From: Streptomyces sp. NBC_01429
GTDB lineage: Bacteria; Actinomycetota; Actinomycetes; Streptomycetales; Streptomycetaceae
Length of the DNA: 64,000 bases
Assembly: GCF_036231945.1 (NCBI RefSeq)
Contig: NZ_CP109599.1
Coordinates: forward strand, 5,917,501 to 5,981,500
Reading direction: 5' to 3'
Made by a program: the position numbers and the translations under genes
Notes under the pieces: model-generated
What the model saw: only the letters and a program-made list of their open reading frames with translations
Database searches by the model: none
Told to the model about the DNA's origin: nothing
Part shown: positions 43,169 to 51,939 of the stretch, in pieces
How positions within the stretch are numbered: position 1 is the first letter of the stretch
How the letters are laid out: every line of letters begins with the position of its first letter

Positions 43169-44965
43169 TCAGCGCTGGTACAGCGCCTCGATCTCCTCCG
43201 CGAAGTCCTTCGCCACCACGTTCCGCTTCAGCTTCAGCGACGGCGTGATGTGCCCCGCCTCCTCCGTGAACTGGGCCGTCAGCACCCGGAACTTGCGTAC
43301 GGACTCGGCCTTGGACACCGCCGCGTTGCCCTCGTCCACCGCCCGCTGCACCTCCGCCAGCAGGTCGGGGTCGAGCCGTAGCTCCGCCGCCGTCGAGCCG
43401 GCGGCCTTGCCGTGGTCGGCCGCCCAGCGGGTGAGGAACTCCTCGTCCAGCGTGATCAGCGCGCCCACGAAGGGGCGGCCGTCGCCGACGACCATGCACT
43501 CCGCCACCAGGGCGTGCCCCCTGATGCGGTCCTCGATGACGGCCGGGGCGACGTTCTTCCCGCCCGCGGTGACGAGGATCTCCTTCTTGCGGCCCGTGAT
43601 GGCGAGATAGCCGTCCTCGTCCAGCGTGCCGATGTCGCCGGTGTGGAACCAGCCGTCGGCCAGCGCCTCCGCACTGGCCTCCGGGTTGTTCCAGTAGCCC
43701 GTGAACAGGTGCTCGCCGTGCAGCAGCACCTCGCCGTCGTCGGCGATCCGGACGACCGAGCCGGGCAGCGGCTGGCCGACCGTGCCGATCTTCTGCCGGT
43801 CCCAGGGGTTGAAGGCGGTGGCCGCGCAGGACTCGGTCAGGCCGTACCCCTCCAGCACCGTGAAGCCGATGCCCCGGAAGAAATGGCCCAGCCGCTCACC
43901 GAGCGGGGCGCCGCCGGAGATCGCGTACTCGCCGCGGCCGCCGAGCACCGCGCGCAGCTTGCCGTACACCAGCTTGTCGAAGACCTTGTGGCGGATCCGC
44001 AGGCCCAGGGAGGGGCCGCCCGGGGTGGACAGGGCGCGGCTGTAGGCGATGGCCGTGTGCGCGGCCCGGTCGAAGATCGCGCCCTTGCCGTCGGCCTGTG
44101 CCTTGGCGCGCGCCCCGTTGTAGACCTTCTCGAAGACGCGGGGGACACCGAGGATCAGCGTCGGCCGGAACGCGGCCAGCTCCTCGGTCAGGTTCTTGAT
44201 GTCCGGTACGCAGCCCAGCTTGATGGGGGCCATCACCGCCGCCACCTCGACCAGCCGTCCGAAGACGTGCGCGGCCGGGAGGAAGAGCAGGACGGAGCAC
44301 TCGCCGGTGCGGAAGAGGGGCTTGAGGCGCTCGACCGCGTTGCCGCACTCCGCGAAGAAGCTGCGGTGGGTCAGCACACAGCCCTTGGGGCGGCCGGTGG
44401 TGCCCGAGGTGTAGACGATGGTCGCCGGATCGTCGGCGCGGGCGCTGGTGGCGCGCGCGTCGACCGTCTCCTCGGTGATGTCCGCGCCGGCCGCGACCAG
44501 CTCCTCGACGCCGCCCTTGTCGATCTGCCAGACGTCCCGCAGACCGGGCAGCCCGTCGCGTACGGACTCGACGGTGGCGGCGTGGTCGCCGCTCTCGACG
44601 ATCGCCGCGACCGCGCCCGAGTCGCCGAGGATCCAGCGCACCTGCTCGGCCGAGCTGGTCTCGTACACCGGGACGGTGACGCCGCCCGCGCTCCAGATCG
44701 CGAAGTCGAGCAGCACCCACTCGAAGCGGGTGCGCGACATCAGGGCGACCCGGTCGCCCGGCTCGACGCCCGCCGCGATGAGCCCCTTGGCCGCTGCCCG
44801 TACCTCGGCGAGGAACCGGGTCGCGGTGACGTCCGTCCAGACGCCGTCCACCTTGCGTGACAGGACCGCCACCTCGGGATGCTGAGCGGCGTTGCGGCGG
44901 ATGAGATCGGTCAGATTGCCGTCCGAGGGGACCTCGTACAGGGCCGGAAGGCTGAACTCGCGCAA
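43169..44965 (-). CDS. Long-chain fatty-acid--CoA ligase (FadD15-like)
   Basis: Activates fatty acids to acyl-CoA through an acyl-adenylate. The 598-aa protein carries the AMP-binding P-loop YTSGTTGRPKG, the YGLTESCA motif, a TGDIGTLDEDGYLAITGRKKE hinge, and a C-terminal KLKRN with the catalytic lysine region. This matches class I long-chain ACSL enzymes. TTG 44965 is supported by GGAG 9 nt upstream, and no ATG or GTG is better placed. It is convergent with the PimB'-like gene and divergent from the phosphoesterase. Confidence 0.93.
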   Translation of the reverse strand: MREFSLPALYEVPSDGNLTDLIRRNAAQHPEVAVLSRKVDGVWTDVTATRFLAEVRAAAKGLIAAGVEPGDRVALMSRTRFEWVLLDFAIWSAGGVTVPVYETSSAEQVRWILGDSGAVAAIVESGDHAATVESVRDGLPGLRDVWQIDKGGVEELVAAGADITEETVDARATSARADDPATIVYTSGTTGRPKGCVLTHRSFFAECGNAVERLKPLFRTGECSVLLFLPAAHVFGRLVEVAAVMAPIKLGCVPDIKNLTEELAAFRPTLILGVPRVFEKVYNGARAKAQADGKGAIFDRAAHTAIAYSRALSTPGGPSLGLRIRHKVFDKLVYGKLRAVLGGRGEYAISGGAPLGERLGHFFRGIGFTVLEGYGLTESCAATAFNPWDRQKIGTVGQPLPGSVVRIADDGEVLLHGEHLFTGYWNNPEASAEALADGWFHTGDIGTLDEDGYLAITGRKKEILVTAGGKNVAPAVIEDRIRGHALVAECMVVGDGRPFVGALITLDEEFLTRWAADHGKAAGSTAAELRLDPDLLAEVQRAVDEGNAAVSKAESVRKFRVLTAQFTEEAGHITPSLKLKRNVVAKDFAEEIEALYQR

Positions 44966-45078
44966 GACTGCTGCTCCTCATCGGGCGCCGGCGCCACGGC
45001 TCTGTGCGCGCCGGCTGCGGTCCAAGACGGGCAGGTGCTCGGCGGGGCGAGCACGACTGGACTGCCCGGACGTTACCC

Positions 45079-45098
45079 ATCGGTACTCACCCACCGAT
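45079..45098. promoter_or_regulatory. Candidate operator upstream of the acyl-CoA ligase
   Basis: The inverted repeat ATCGGT (45079-45084) / ACCGAT (45093-45098) with 8-nt spacing sits in the divergent 276-nt region, about 115 nt before the ligase start. It would suit a TetR-type fatty-acid regulator; this is speculative. Confidence 0.3.
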
Positions 45099-45228
45099 AG
45101 GGGGTCCCGGCCGATGTTCCCTGCGTCACACGTAATTGACGGTACCTCGCGCACAGTAGTCCACGCCCCTGAACACCGGTACGGAAGCGCAGGTCCGGCC
45201 CCCACTACCGGGTGCGCCGACCGGGTCC

Positions 45229-45234
45229 TAGGGT
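45229..45234 (+). promoter_or_regulatory. Candidate leaderless -10 for the phosphoesterase gene
   Basis: TAGGGT ends 7 nt before ATG 45242. Confidence 0.45.
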
Positions 45235-45241
45235 GAATGGC

Positions 45242-46009
45242 ATGCGAGTCAACGTGGTCAGTGATGTGCACGGGAACGCGCGGGATCTGGCCACGGCCGG
45301 GGACGGCGCCGACGCCCTGATCTGTCTCGGCGATCTCGTGCTCTTCCTGGACTACGCGGACCACGCGCGCGGCATCTTCCCCGACCTCTTCGGCGCCGCC
45401 AACGCCGACCGGTTCGTGGAACTGCGCACCGCCCGCCGCTTCGAGGAGGCCCACGCGTTCGGGCGCGAGCTGTGGGACGGACTCGACGTCGCACCGGCCA
45501 CCGCCATCGAGCGGGCCGTACGGAGCCAGTACGCCGAACTCTTCGGAGCCCTCCCCACTCCGACGTACGCGACCTACGGCAATGTCGACATCCCCGGCCT
45601 CTGGGCGGAGTACGCCGGACCCGGCACCACCGTGCTCGACGGGGAACGGGTGGAGCTGGGCGGCCGGGTCTTCGGCTTCGTCGGCGGCGGACTGCGCACG
45701 CCCATGCGCACGCCGTACGAGATCTCCGACGAGGAGTACGCCGCCAAGGTCGAGGCGCTCGGCGAGGTCGACGTGCTCTGCTCGCACGTACCGCCGGACG
45801 TGCCCGAGCTGACGTACGACACCGTCGCCCGCCGCTTCGAGCGCGGCAGCCGCGCCCTGCTGGACGCCCTGCGCCGGACGAAGCCGCGCTACGCGCTGTT
45901 CGGCCACGTCCACCAGCCGCTGGCCCGCCGGATGCGGATCGGCGCCACGGAGTGCGTCAACGTCGGGCACTTCGCCTCGACCGGGCGGCCCTGGACCATG
46001 GAGTGGTGA
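45242..46009 (+). CDS. Calcineurin-like metallophosphoesterase
   Basis: A 255-aa soluble phosphoesterase with the full dimetal set: DVHGN (about 8-12), CLGDLV, YGNVD (about 114-118), CSHVPPDV and FGHVHQPL. The substrate is unknown. ATG 45242 gives MRVNVVSDVHGN; the ten upstream codons are not conserved-looking. It leads a run of same-strand genes (phosphoesterase, SRPBCC, ATPase, DUF5304, glucokinase, EEP), with gaps that allow partial co-transcription. Confidence 0.85.
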   Translation: MRVNVVSDVHGNARDLATAGDGADALICLGDLVLFLDYADHARGIFPDLFGAANADRFVELRTARRFEEAHAFGRELWDGLDVAPATAIERAVRSQYAELFGALPTPTYATYGNVDIPGLWAEYAGPGTTVLDGERVELGGRVFGFVGGGLRTPMRTPYEISDEEYAAKVEALGEVDVLCSHVPPDVPELTYDTVARRFERGSRALLDALRRTKPRYALFGHVHQPLARRMRIGATECVNVGHFASTGRPWTMEW

Positions 46010-46111
46010 GCGGCCCCGGCCGCGAGCGGTGACCGATACCGGGCAGAGCGGACCGGCGCGGTCGCGATAGCCTGCACACCGCGCACCCACAGGGACCCGA
46101 AAGGCACGGCG

Positions 46112-46555
46112 ATGGCGGAACACACCAGTTCGAGCATCACGATCGAGGCGGCACCGGCCGACGTCATGGGCGTGATCGCCGACTTCGCCCGCTACCCGGA
46201 CTGGACCGGCGAGGTGAAGGAGGCCGAGGTACTGGCCACCGACGACCGGGGCCGCGCCGAGCAGGTCAGGCTGGTGCTGGACGCCGGAGCGATCAAGGAC
46301 GACCACACCCTCGCGTACACCTGGACCGGCGACGACGAGGTCAGCTGGACGCTCGTCAAGTCCCAGATGCTGCGCGCCCTGGACGGCTCGTACCACCTCG
46401 CGCCCGTCGCCGGAGGCACCGAGGTCACCTACCGGCTCACCGTCGACGTCAAGATCCCCATGCTCGGCATGATCAAGCGCAAGGCGGAGAAGGTCATCAT
46501 CGACCGCGCCCTCGCCGGTCTCAAGAAGCGCGTCGAAGCCGGTACGGGAGCCTGA
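46112..46555 (+). CDS. SRPBCC (START/polyketide-cyclase-like) protein
   Basis: A 147-aa helix-grip protein expected to bind a hydrophobic ligand. It shows VMGVIADFARYPDWTGEVKEAEVL, typical of the START-like subgroup, and ends in a long helix (KRKAEKVIIDRALAGLKKRV). ATG 46112 follows AAAGG. The ATPase gene starts 5 nt after its stop, so the two surely share an mRNA. The mycobacterial counterpart (Rv2185c) is also next to the ATPase. The ligand is unknown; lipid neighbours suggest lipid transfer or sensing. Confidence 0.85.
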   Translation: MAEHTSSSITIEAAPADVMGVIADFARYPDWTGEVKEAEVLATDDRGRAEQVRLVLDAGAIKDDHTLAYTWTGDDEVSWTLVKSQMLRALDGSYHLAPVAGGTEVTYRLTVDVKIPMLGMIKRKAEKVIIDRALAGLKKRVEAGTGA

Positions 46556-46560
46556 CCCCC

Positions 46561-47718
46561 ATGCGTACGGTCCTCGTCACCGGCCCCGGCGGCTCGGGCC
46601 GTACCACCGTCGCCGCCGCCACCGCCCTGGCCGCCGCCCGTGACGGCGGGCGCGCCCTGCTGATCTCCGGCGGCTCCCTGGACGGCCCGCTCGGCGTCGC
46701 GCCCGGCCCGGAGCCCGTCGAGGCCGAGCCCGGCCTGTGGGCCGCCGGCATCGACTCGGGGGAGCACTTCCGCACCGAGACCCTCGCCCTCCAGGAGCGC
46801 CTCTCCGCCGGACTCGACCTGCTCGGCGCCCGCCCGCTGGCCGCCGAGGAGATCACCGAACTGCCCGGCGGCGAACAGTCCGCCCTGCTCCACGCGTTGC
46901 GCCGGGCCGCCGAGGGCCGCTGGGACGTGGTCGTCGTCGACCTGCCCCCGCTGCGCGACGCCCTCGCCCTGCTCGCCCTGCCCGAGCAGCTGCGCCGCTA
47001 TCTGCGCCGCCTGCTGCCCCAGGAACGCCAGGCCGCCCGCGCGCTGCGCCCGATGATGGCCCAGCTCGCCGGGATACCCATGCCCGCGCGGTGGCTCTAC
47101 GAGACCGCCACCCGCTGGGACGAGGGGCTCGCCGCCGTACAGGCGCTGATCGAGGCCCCCGGGACGACCGTACGGCTGGTCGCCGAGCCCGGCCCCGCCG
47201 CGGCCGAGGCGCTGCGCTCCGCCCGTACCGCGCTCGCGCTGTACGGCCTGCGCGCCGACACCGTCGTGGCCAACCGGGTACTGCCCCCGGACGCCGGGGC
47301 CTGGCTGACCACGCTCGTCGCCCAGCAGCGCAAGTGCCTGGACGAGTGGTCCGAGGAGTGGCCGGCCACCCACGAGACCGCCCACCTGGGCCGGGACCCC
47401 CGCGGGGCCGACGATCTCGCGCTCCTCGGCGCCGCCGCCGTCGGCGAGGGCGCCGCCCGCGTGCCGTGGCCGGTCGAGGACCGGCTCACCGAGGAGAACC
47501 TCCTCGTCTGGTGCGTACCGCTGCCGGGCGCGGTCAAGAGCGAGCTGGGCCTGGTGCGCCGCGACGACGAACTCCTGCTCAGCGTGGGCCCGTTCCGCCG
47601 CACGGTGCCGCTGCCCTCGGCGCTGCGCCGCTGCACGGTCACCGGCGCCGCTCTCACGGACGGGGTGCTGCGGGTCCGGTTCACGCCCGATCCCGCGCTG
47701 TGGCCGCGCACGCCCTGA
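46561..47718 (+). CDS. ArsA/GET3-like P-loop ATPase
   Basis: A 385-aa cytosolic protein with a deviant Walker A GPGGSGRTT (about 8-16), a switch-like VVVDLPPLRD (about 124-133) and ANRVLPPDAGAWLTTLVAQQR in the later half, as in ArsA-type ATPases. The C-terminus has a small beta-rich domain (SVGPFRRTVPLPSALRRCTV) resembling the alpha-crystallin-like tail of some bacterial ArsA/GET3 proteins. The Walker A has Arg where the signature Lys of the SIMIBI loop usually sits (GRTT rather than GKTT), so nucleotide hydrolysis may be weak. It overlaps functionally with the SRPBCC gene 5 nt upstream. The cargo is unknown. Confidence 0.82.
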   Translation: MRTVLVTGPGGSGRTTVAAATALAAARDGGRALLISGGSLDGPLGVAPGPEPVEAEPGLWAAGIDSGEHFRTETLALQERLSAGLDLLGARPLAAEEITELPGGEQSALLHALRRAAEGRWDVVVVDLPPLRDALALLALPEQLRRYLRRLLPQERQAARALRPMMAQLAGIPMPARWLYETATRWDEGLAAVQALIEAPGTTVRLVAEPGPAAAEALRSARTALALYGLRADTVVANRVLPPDAGAWLTTLVAQQRKCLDEWSEEWPATHETAHLGRDPRGADDLALLGAAAVGEGAARVPWPVEDRLTEENLLVWCVPLPGAVKSELGLVRRDDELLLSVGPFRRTVPLPSALRRCTVTGAALTDGVLRVRFTPDPALWPRTP

Positions 47719-47809
47719 ACGACTTCACGCCGTTCGGGTACCGTCGAAGGTGAGCACCCCCTTCCCCTGCCCATGGCGGAAGGACCGGCACCCGATGCGG
47801 GAGTACCCC

Positions 47810-48310
47810 ATGAGCGAAGCCACCGAGCGTCCCGACGCCGACGCGTGGGCGACGGCGTGTGCCGAGGACCTGGAGGCGGAGAAGGCGCGCCGCCGCGCGG
47901 CCTACGGTCCGCCGCCCGGCTCCGCCGCCGAGGAGCTGCGCAAGCTGGTCGACGCCGTCGCCGACAAGGTCTCGTCCCTCCAGAACCCGCTGTTCGGGAT
48001 GGCGGCGCAGGGCGCCGTCCAGCAGTTCATCCACCAGGCCAAGGCGGCCGTCGAGCCCGTCATCGAGCGCAACCCCGACGTCTTCGACCACCTCGCCGCC
48101 GCCGGCGGTGAACTCCTCGCCGCCTACCGCTCCGCAGTCGAGGGCCAGGAGGCCCGCTGGACCCGGGACGACGCCCCGGCGCCCACGGCGGAGACCAGGA
48201 AGTCCGAGGATCCGTCGGACCCCAGGGGCGATTCCGCGGACCGCCCCGGGAACAACGGCGACGGCAAGGACGAAGGACCCGCTTCCGACGGCCACATCGA
48301 CCTGGACTGA
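47810..48310 (+). CDS. DUF5304 protein (SCO2127-like)
   Basis: A 166-aa acidic protein with a predicted helical core (AEELRKLVDAVADKVSSLQ, then QGAVQQFIHQAKAAVEPV) and a disordered Asp/Gly/Ser tail. From memory, the equivalent S. coelicolor gene SCO2127 lies just before glkA and has been linked to glucose repression and glucose uptake. ATG 47810 has GGGAG with a 6-nt spacer, better than ATG 47795. A direct role in catabolite control is inference from context. Confidence 0.75.
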   Translation: MSEATERPDADAWATACAEDLEAEKARRRAAYGPPPGSAAEELRKLVDAVADKVSSLQNPLFGMAAQGAVQQFIHQAKAAVEPVIERNPDVFDHLAAAGGELLAAYRSAVEGQEARWTRDDAPAPTAETRKSEDPSDPRGDSADRPGNNGDGKDEGPASDGHIDLD

Positions 48311-48376
48311 CCGGTCGGGCGCGCGCCCTCGGGTACGGTTGGCCCCAGCGGGGCTCGACCGAAAACTGAGGGACAC

Positions 48377-49318
48377 ATGGGACTCACCATCGGCGTCGAC
48401 ATCGGCGGCACGAAGATCGCGGCCGGCGTGGTCGACGAAGAGGGCACCATCCTGGAGACACACAAGGTGCCCACCCCGTCGACCGCCGAAGGCATCGTCG
48501 ACGCGATCTGCGCGGCCGTCTCCGGCGCGGGCGAGGGGCACCGGATCGAGGCCGTCGGCATCGGCGCCGCCGGCTACGTGGACGACAAGCGCGCGACCGT
48601 CCTCTTCGCGCCGAACATCAACTGGCGGCACGAACCGCTCAAGGACAAGGTCGAGCAGCGGGTCGGGCTGCCGGTCGTCGTGGAGAACGACGCGAACGCG
48701 GCGGCCTGGGGCGAGTACAAGTTCGGCGCGGGCCAGGGCCACGAGGACGTCATCTGCATCACCCTCGGCACCGGGCTCGGCGGCGGCATCATCATCGGCA
48801 ACAAGCTGCGGCGCGGACGCTTCGGAGTGGCCGCCGAGTTCGGGCACATCCGGGTCGTGCCGGACGGACTGCTGTGCGGCTGCGGCAGCCAGGGCTGCTG
48901 GGAGCAGTACGCGTCGGGGCGTGCCCTCGTCCGGTACGCCAGGCAGCGCGCCAACGCGACGCCCGAGAACGCGAAGGTCCTGCTCGGCCTCGGCGACGGC
49001 ACACCGGAGGGCATCGAGGGGCGGCACATCAGCGCCGCGGCCCGCTCGGGCGACCCGGTGGCCATCGACTCCTTCCGGGAGCTGGCCCGTTGGGCGGGCG
49101 CGGGCCTGGCCGACCTGGCCTCGCTCTTCGACCCGTCCGCGTTCATCGTGGGCGGCGGCGTCTCGGACGAGGGCGAGCTGGTCCTCGACCCGATCCGCAA
49201 GTCGTTCCGCCGCTGGCTGATCGGTGGCGAGTGGCGTCCGCACGCCCAGGTGCTCGCGGCCCAACTGGGCGGCGAGGCAGGGCTGGTCGGCGCGGCCGAC
49301 CTCGCCAGGCAGGGCTGA
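48377..49318 (+). CDS. glkA: ROK-family glucokinase
   Basis: Phosphorylates glucose to glucose-6-phosphate. In Streptomyces this enzyme is also central to carbon catabolite repression. The 313-aa protein has the ATP phosphate loop DIGGTKIAAG, the glucose-binding VENDANAAAWGEY, GTGLGGGIIIG, GHIRV and the ROK zinc motif CGCGSQGCWEQY, with all cysteines present. ATG 48377 follows GAGGGA. A strong terminator follows. Confidence 0.95.
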   Translation: MGLTIGVDIGGTKIAAGVVDEEGTILETHKVPTPSTAEGIVDAICAAVSGAGEGHRIEAVGIGAAGYVDDKRATVLFAPNINWRHEPLKDKVEQRVGLPVVVENDANAAAWGEYKFGAGQGHEDVICITLGTGLGGGIIIGNKLRRGRFGVAAEFGHIRVVPDGLLCGCGSQGCWEQYASGRALVRYARQRANATPENAKVLLGLGDGTPEGIEGRHISAAARSGDPVAIDSFRELARWAGAGLADLASLFDPSAFIVGGGVSDEGELVLDPIRKSFRRWLIGGEWRPHAQVLAAQLGGEAGLVGAADLARQG

Positions 49319-49337
49319 CAGCAGTACCGCGCAGAGT

Positions 49338-49379
49338 GCCGCGCCCGCCGTGTCCGTCAGGGGATACGGCGGGCGCGGC
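49338..49379 (+). terminator. Terminator of glkA
   Basis: A 14-bp perfect stem (49338-49351 with 49366-49379), 20 nt past the glkA stop. Confidence 0.85.
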
Positions 49380-49429
49380 CGTGCCGGGCGGGCGGTGGGT
49401 GTCGGCACGTACCGCCCGGGGGGAGGGCC

Positions 49430-49435
49430 TAGATT
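49430..49435 (+). promoter_or_regulatory. Candidate leaderless -10 for the EEP gene
   Basis: TAGATT ends 6 nt before ATG 49442. Confidence 0.45.
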
Positions 49436-49441
49436 GACCCC

Positions 49442-50194
49442 ATGGCGATGCCCACGCTGCCCGACTCCGCTACCGGGCCGGACGGTTCGGCCCTGATCCG
49501 GGTGCTCAGCTACAACATCCGCTCCATGCGGGACGACCGGGCGGCGCTGGCGCGGGTGATCAGCGCCTGCGCCCCCGATCTGGTCCTCGTCCAGGAGGCG
49601 CCGCGCTTCTTCCGCTGGCGCAAGCACGCCGCCTGGCTCGCCGCGCACACCGGCCTCGTGGTCCTCGGCGGCGGCGCCCCCGCCACCGGACCGCTGCTGC
49701 TCTGCTCGCCGCGCGTCGCGGTCGAGCGGACCGAGGACATCCTGCTGCCCCACACCCCCGGACTGCACCGGCGCGGCTTCGCGACGGCGGTCGTACGGAT
49801 CGGCGGCGCCCGCTTCGGGGTGCTCAGCTGCCATCTGAGCCTCCAGGCGGCGGAACGCCACACCCAGGCCGGGGCGCTGCTGGAGCGGCTGGCGGCCATG
49901 GACGTGCCGTACGCCGTCGCCGCCGGTGACCTCAACGACCGGCCCACCGGCCGGAGTTTCCGGCTGCTCGCCGGGGCGCTGCGGGACTGCTGGACCGTCA
50001 GGCCCTGGGGGGACGAGTACACCTCGACGCCCGCCGATCCCCGGCAGCGCATCGACGCGGTCTTCGTCACCGAGGGGATCGAGGTCCTCGGCTGCGGTGT
50101 GCCGCGCGGGCTGCCCGGCGTCACCGAGGACGATCTGCGGGCGGCCACCGATCACCTTCCGGTGCTGGCCGCCCTGCGCGTACCCGTTTCCTGA
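49442..50194 (+). CDS. Endonuclease/exonuclease/phosphatase (EEP) family protein
   Basis: A 250-aa soluble hydrolase of the DNase I/sphingomyelinase fold. Catalytic motifs are LSYNIRSMRDD, LVQEAPRF (Mg-binding Glu), SCHLSLQ, AGDLNDRP and the terminal ATDHLPV. There is no signal peptide. Substrates in this family range from DNA to phosphoinositides; lipid-rich neighbours may favour a phosphoinositide or lipid substrate, but this is a guess. It is convergent with a membrane protein gene. Confidence 0.85.
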   Translation: MAMPTLPDSATGPDGSALIRVLSYNIRSMRDDRAALARVISACAPDLVLVQEAPRFFRWRKHAAWLAAHTGLVVLGGGAPATGPLLLCSPRVAVERTEDILLPHTPGLHRRGFATAVVRIGGARFGVLSCHLSLQAAERHTQAGALLERLAAMDVPYAVAAGDLNDRPTGRSFRLLAGALRDCWTVRPWGDEYTSTPADPRQRIDAVFVTEGIEVLGCGVPRGLPGVTEDDLRAATDHLPVLAALRVPVS

Positions 50195-50203
50195 CCACGC
50201 CCA

Positions 50204-50223
50204 GGCCCGCCGTGCGGCGGGCC
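50204..50223. terminator. Short convergent terminator
   Basis: A 9-bp stem (50204-50212 with 50215-50223) between convergent stop codons. Confidence 0.55.
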
Positions 50224-50237
50224 GCCCGGGGCGGCCG

Positions 50238-51020
50238 TCAGACGACCGCGCCGCGCCCCGGGTCGTCGCTCTCGTCGTCGTCCTCGTGCATCCGGGCCAC
50301 CAGGGTGGCGAAGCCGCCCAGGAAGCCGCCGATACAGACGGTCGTCAGCCACCAGGTCATCTCCCACTGGAGCAGCACAGCGACCAGCATCAGCACCGGA
50401 CCGCCGACCACCGCGAGCCACGCGAACCTGGTGGTCACGTCGCTCTCCGGCAGCGGAGGCGGCTCCGGCGGGACGAAATGGCCCTCGTCGCCCTCGTCGA
50501 AGTCCTTCTCGCTCGGCTCGGCCAGCCGGTAGTCGCGCGGACCGCCGACGCCGGGCGCGAACACCACGGAACCGCCCAGCGCGGCCTTCGGGGCATCGGG
50601 GCCGGCGGCGTCCGTGTCCTCGGCGGTGCCGGAGGCGGTGCCGTCGGAGGCGGAGGCGGCGGTGTCGGAAACGCCCGGAGCGGAAACGGCGGACCCGGAA
50701 GCGGCGGGACCCGGGTCCGCGGTCCGCTCCCCCTCCGGCGGCGCGGGTCTCTCCGCTCCCTCCGCCGCCTTCTCCGGGTCCTTGACGAAGTCCTTCAGGG
50801 GATCCTTCCCGGGATCCTTCGCGAGGTCCTTCGGCTCCTTCTCCGGAGGCTTGCGCTCGCTGTTGCGCTCGCCCTCCAGCAGCGCCAGATCCTCCACGGA
50901 CTTGAACGGCTTGGCGCCCGGCGGATCCGCCGGCTCCTCGCCGTACCCCGCGACGATCGCGGCCCAGGCCGCGTCCTCGTCGATCGGCTGCGGCTCACGG
51001 TCCGCGTTGTGCTCAGCCAC
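50238..51020 (-). CDS. Actinobacterial membrane protein with disordered N-terminus
   Basis: 260 aa. The first 190 residues are charged and low-complexity, with Lys/Asp/Pro repeats (KDLAKDPGKDPLKDFVKDPEK), and probably disordered. Two transmembrane helices follow (about 196-215 and 221-243), and the tail is acidic (EDDDESDD). GTG 51020 has GGGGAG 8 nt upstream and overlaps the hydrolase stop by 8 nt, so it is translationally coupled to the alpha/beta hydrolase. The function is unknown. Confidence 0.82.
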   Translation of the reverse strand: MAEHNADREPQPIDEDAAWAAIVAGYGEEPADPPGAKPFKSVEDLALLEGERNSERKPPEKEPKDLAKDPGKDPLKDFVKDPEKAAEGAERPAPPEGERTADPGPAASGSAVSAPGVSDTAASASDGTASGTAEDTDAAGPDAPKAALGGSVVFAPGVGGPRDYRLAEPSEKDFDEGDEGHFVPPEPPPLPESDVTTRFAWLAVVGGPVLMLVAVLLQWEMTWWLTTVCIGGFLGGFATLVARMHEDDDESDDPGRGAVV

Positions 51021-51792
51021 CGGTGGTGCTCCCCTTCTTCCCGACAGTCGGAGCGAGCCGGCCGATGAACGCGAGACTCTCCTCGAAAATCCGCTCCGCG
51101 TCATGGTCCAACGTCGCGACGTGGTAGCTCTGTTCCAGCAGAACCTCACGGACATCCACCGACGAGACCCGGCCCAGGATCCGGGCGGAGTCCGCGGGCG
51201 GCACCACATGGTCCACGGCGCTGTGCAGCAGCAGCAGCGGCTGGGTGACCTGCGGCAGCGCGGCGTCCACCAGCCGGAAGAAGTCGCGCAGCGAGTGCGC
51301 GGAGTGCAGCGGCACCCGGTCGTAACCCAGCTCCGCGTTCCCCTCCTTGGCGATGTCGCTCGCCAGTCCCTTCGTCGACGGCACCAGATGGCGCAGGACC
51401 GGCAGCGCGTACGCGGCGGCCCCGTGCACCTTTATCCCCGGATTGACCACCACGACCCCGCTGACCGCGCGCCCGTGCTTGGCGGCCAGCCGCAGCGCCA
51501 GCGCCCCGCCCATCGAGAGCCCGAGGACGAAGACCTGGGAGCACCGCTCCAGCAGCTCCCGCAACGCCCGGTCCACCTCGGCGTACCAGTCCTGCCAGCC
51601 GGTGATCCGCAGGTCCTGCCAGCGCGTGCCGTGGCCGGGAAGCAGCGGCAGCGCGACCGTCAGCCCGCGCTCGGCCAGATACTCGGCCCAGGGACGCATC
51701 GACTGGGGGGATCCGGTGAATCCGTGACAGAGAAGGACACCGACCTCCCCGCCCTCGTGGCGGTACGGCTCGGCTCCAGGCAGGACCGGCAC
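51013..51792 (-). CDS. Alpha/beta hydrolase (carboxylesterase/monoglyceride lipase-like)
   Basis: A 259-aa esterase. It has the oxyanion segment LLCHGFTGSPQSM, the nucleophile in GLSMGGAL, and Asp and His in SAVDHVVP and SYHVATLDHD. It resembles thermophilic Est30-type carboxylesterases and monoacylglycerol lipases. GTG 51792 has AGGAG 5-6 nt upstream; the longer reading is rejected. It is divergent from the PlsC acyltransferase, so the pair could make and remodel acyl glycerides. The substrate is inferred only. Confidence 0.88.
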   Translation of the reverse strand: MPVLPGAEPYRHEGGEVGVLLCHGFTGSPQSMRPWAEYLAERGLTVALPLLPGHGTRWQDLRITGWQDWYAEVDRALRELLERCSQVFVLGLSMGGALALRLAAKHGRAVSGVVVVNPGIKVHGAAAYALPVLRHLVPSTKGLASDIAKEGNAELGYDRVPLHSAHSLRDFFRLVDAALPQVTQPLLLLHSAVDHVVPPADSARILGRVSSVDVREVLLEQSYHVATLDHDAERIFEESLAFIGRLAPTVGKKGSTTGG

Positions 51793-51939
51793 GGGGTCTC
51801 CTGTTCGTGAGTCTCGGAAGATGTACTTCACCGTACGCGACCGGACCGACACCGACCAGGTCCGTCGGGCACCCATGAAGGGGAGCCCGGGGCCCCCACG
51901 GGTTAAGGTCTGTCCGACAGCACACAGGAGGCACCCGAG

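Noticed and set aside
47681..50155. An 824-codon minus-strand frame opposite glkA and EEP
   Set aside because: Shadow of three real plus-strand genes; no recognisable domain.
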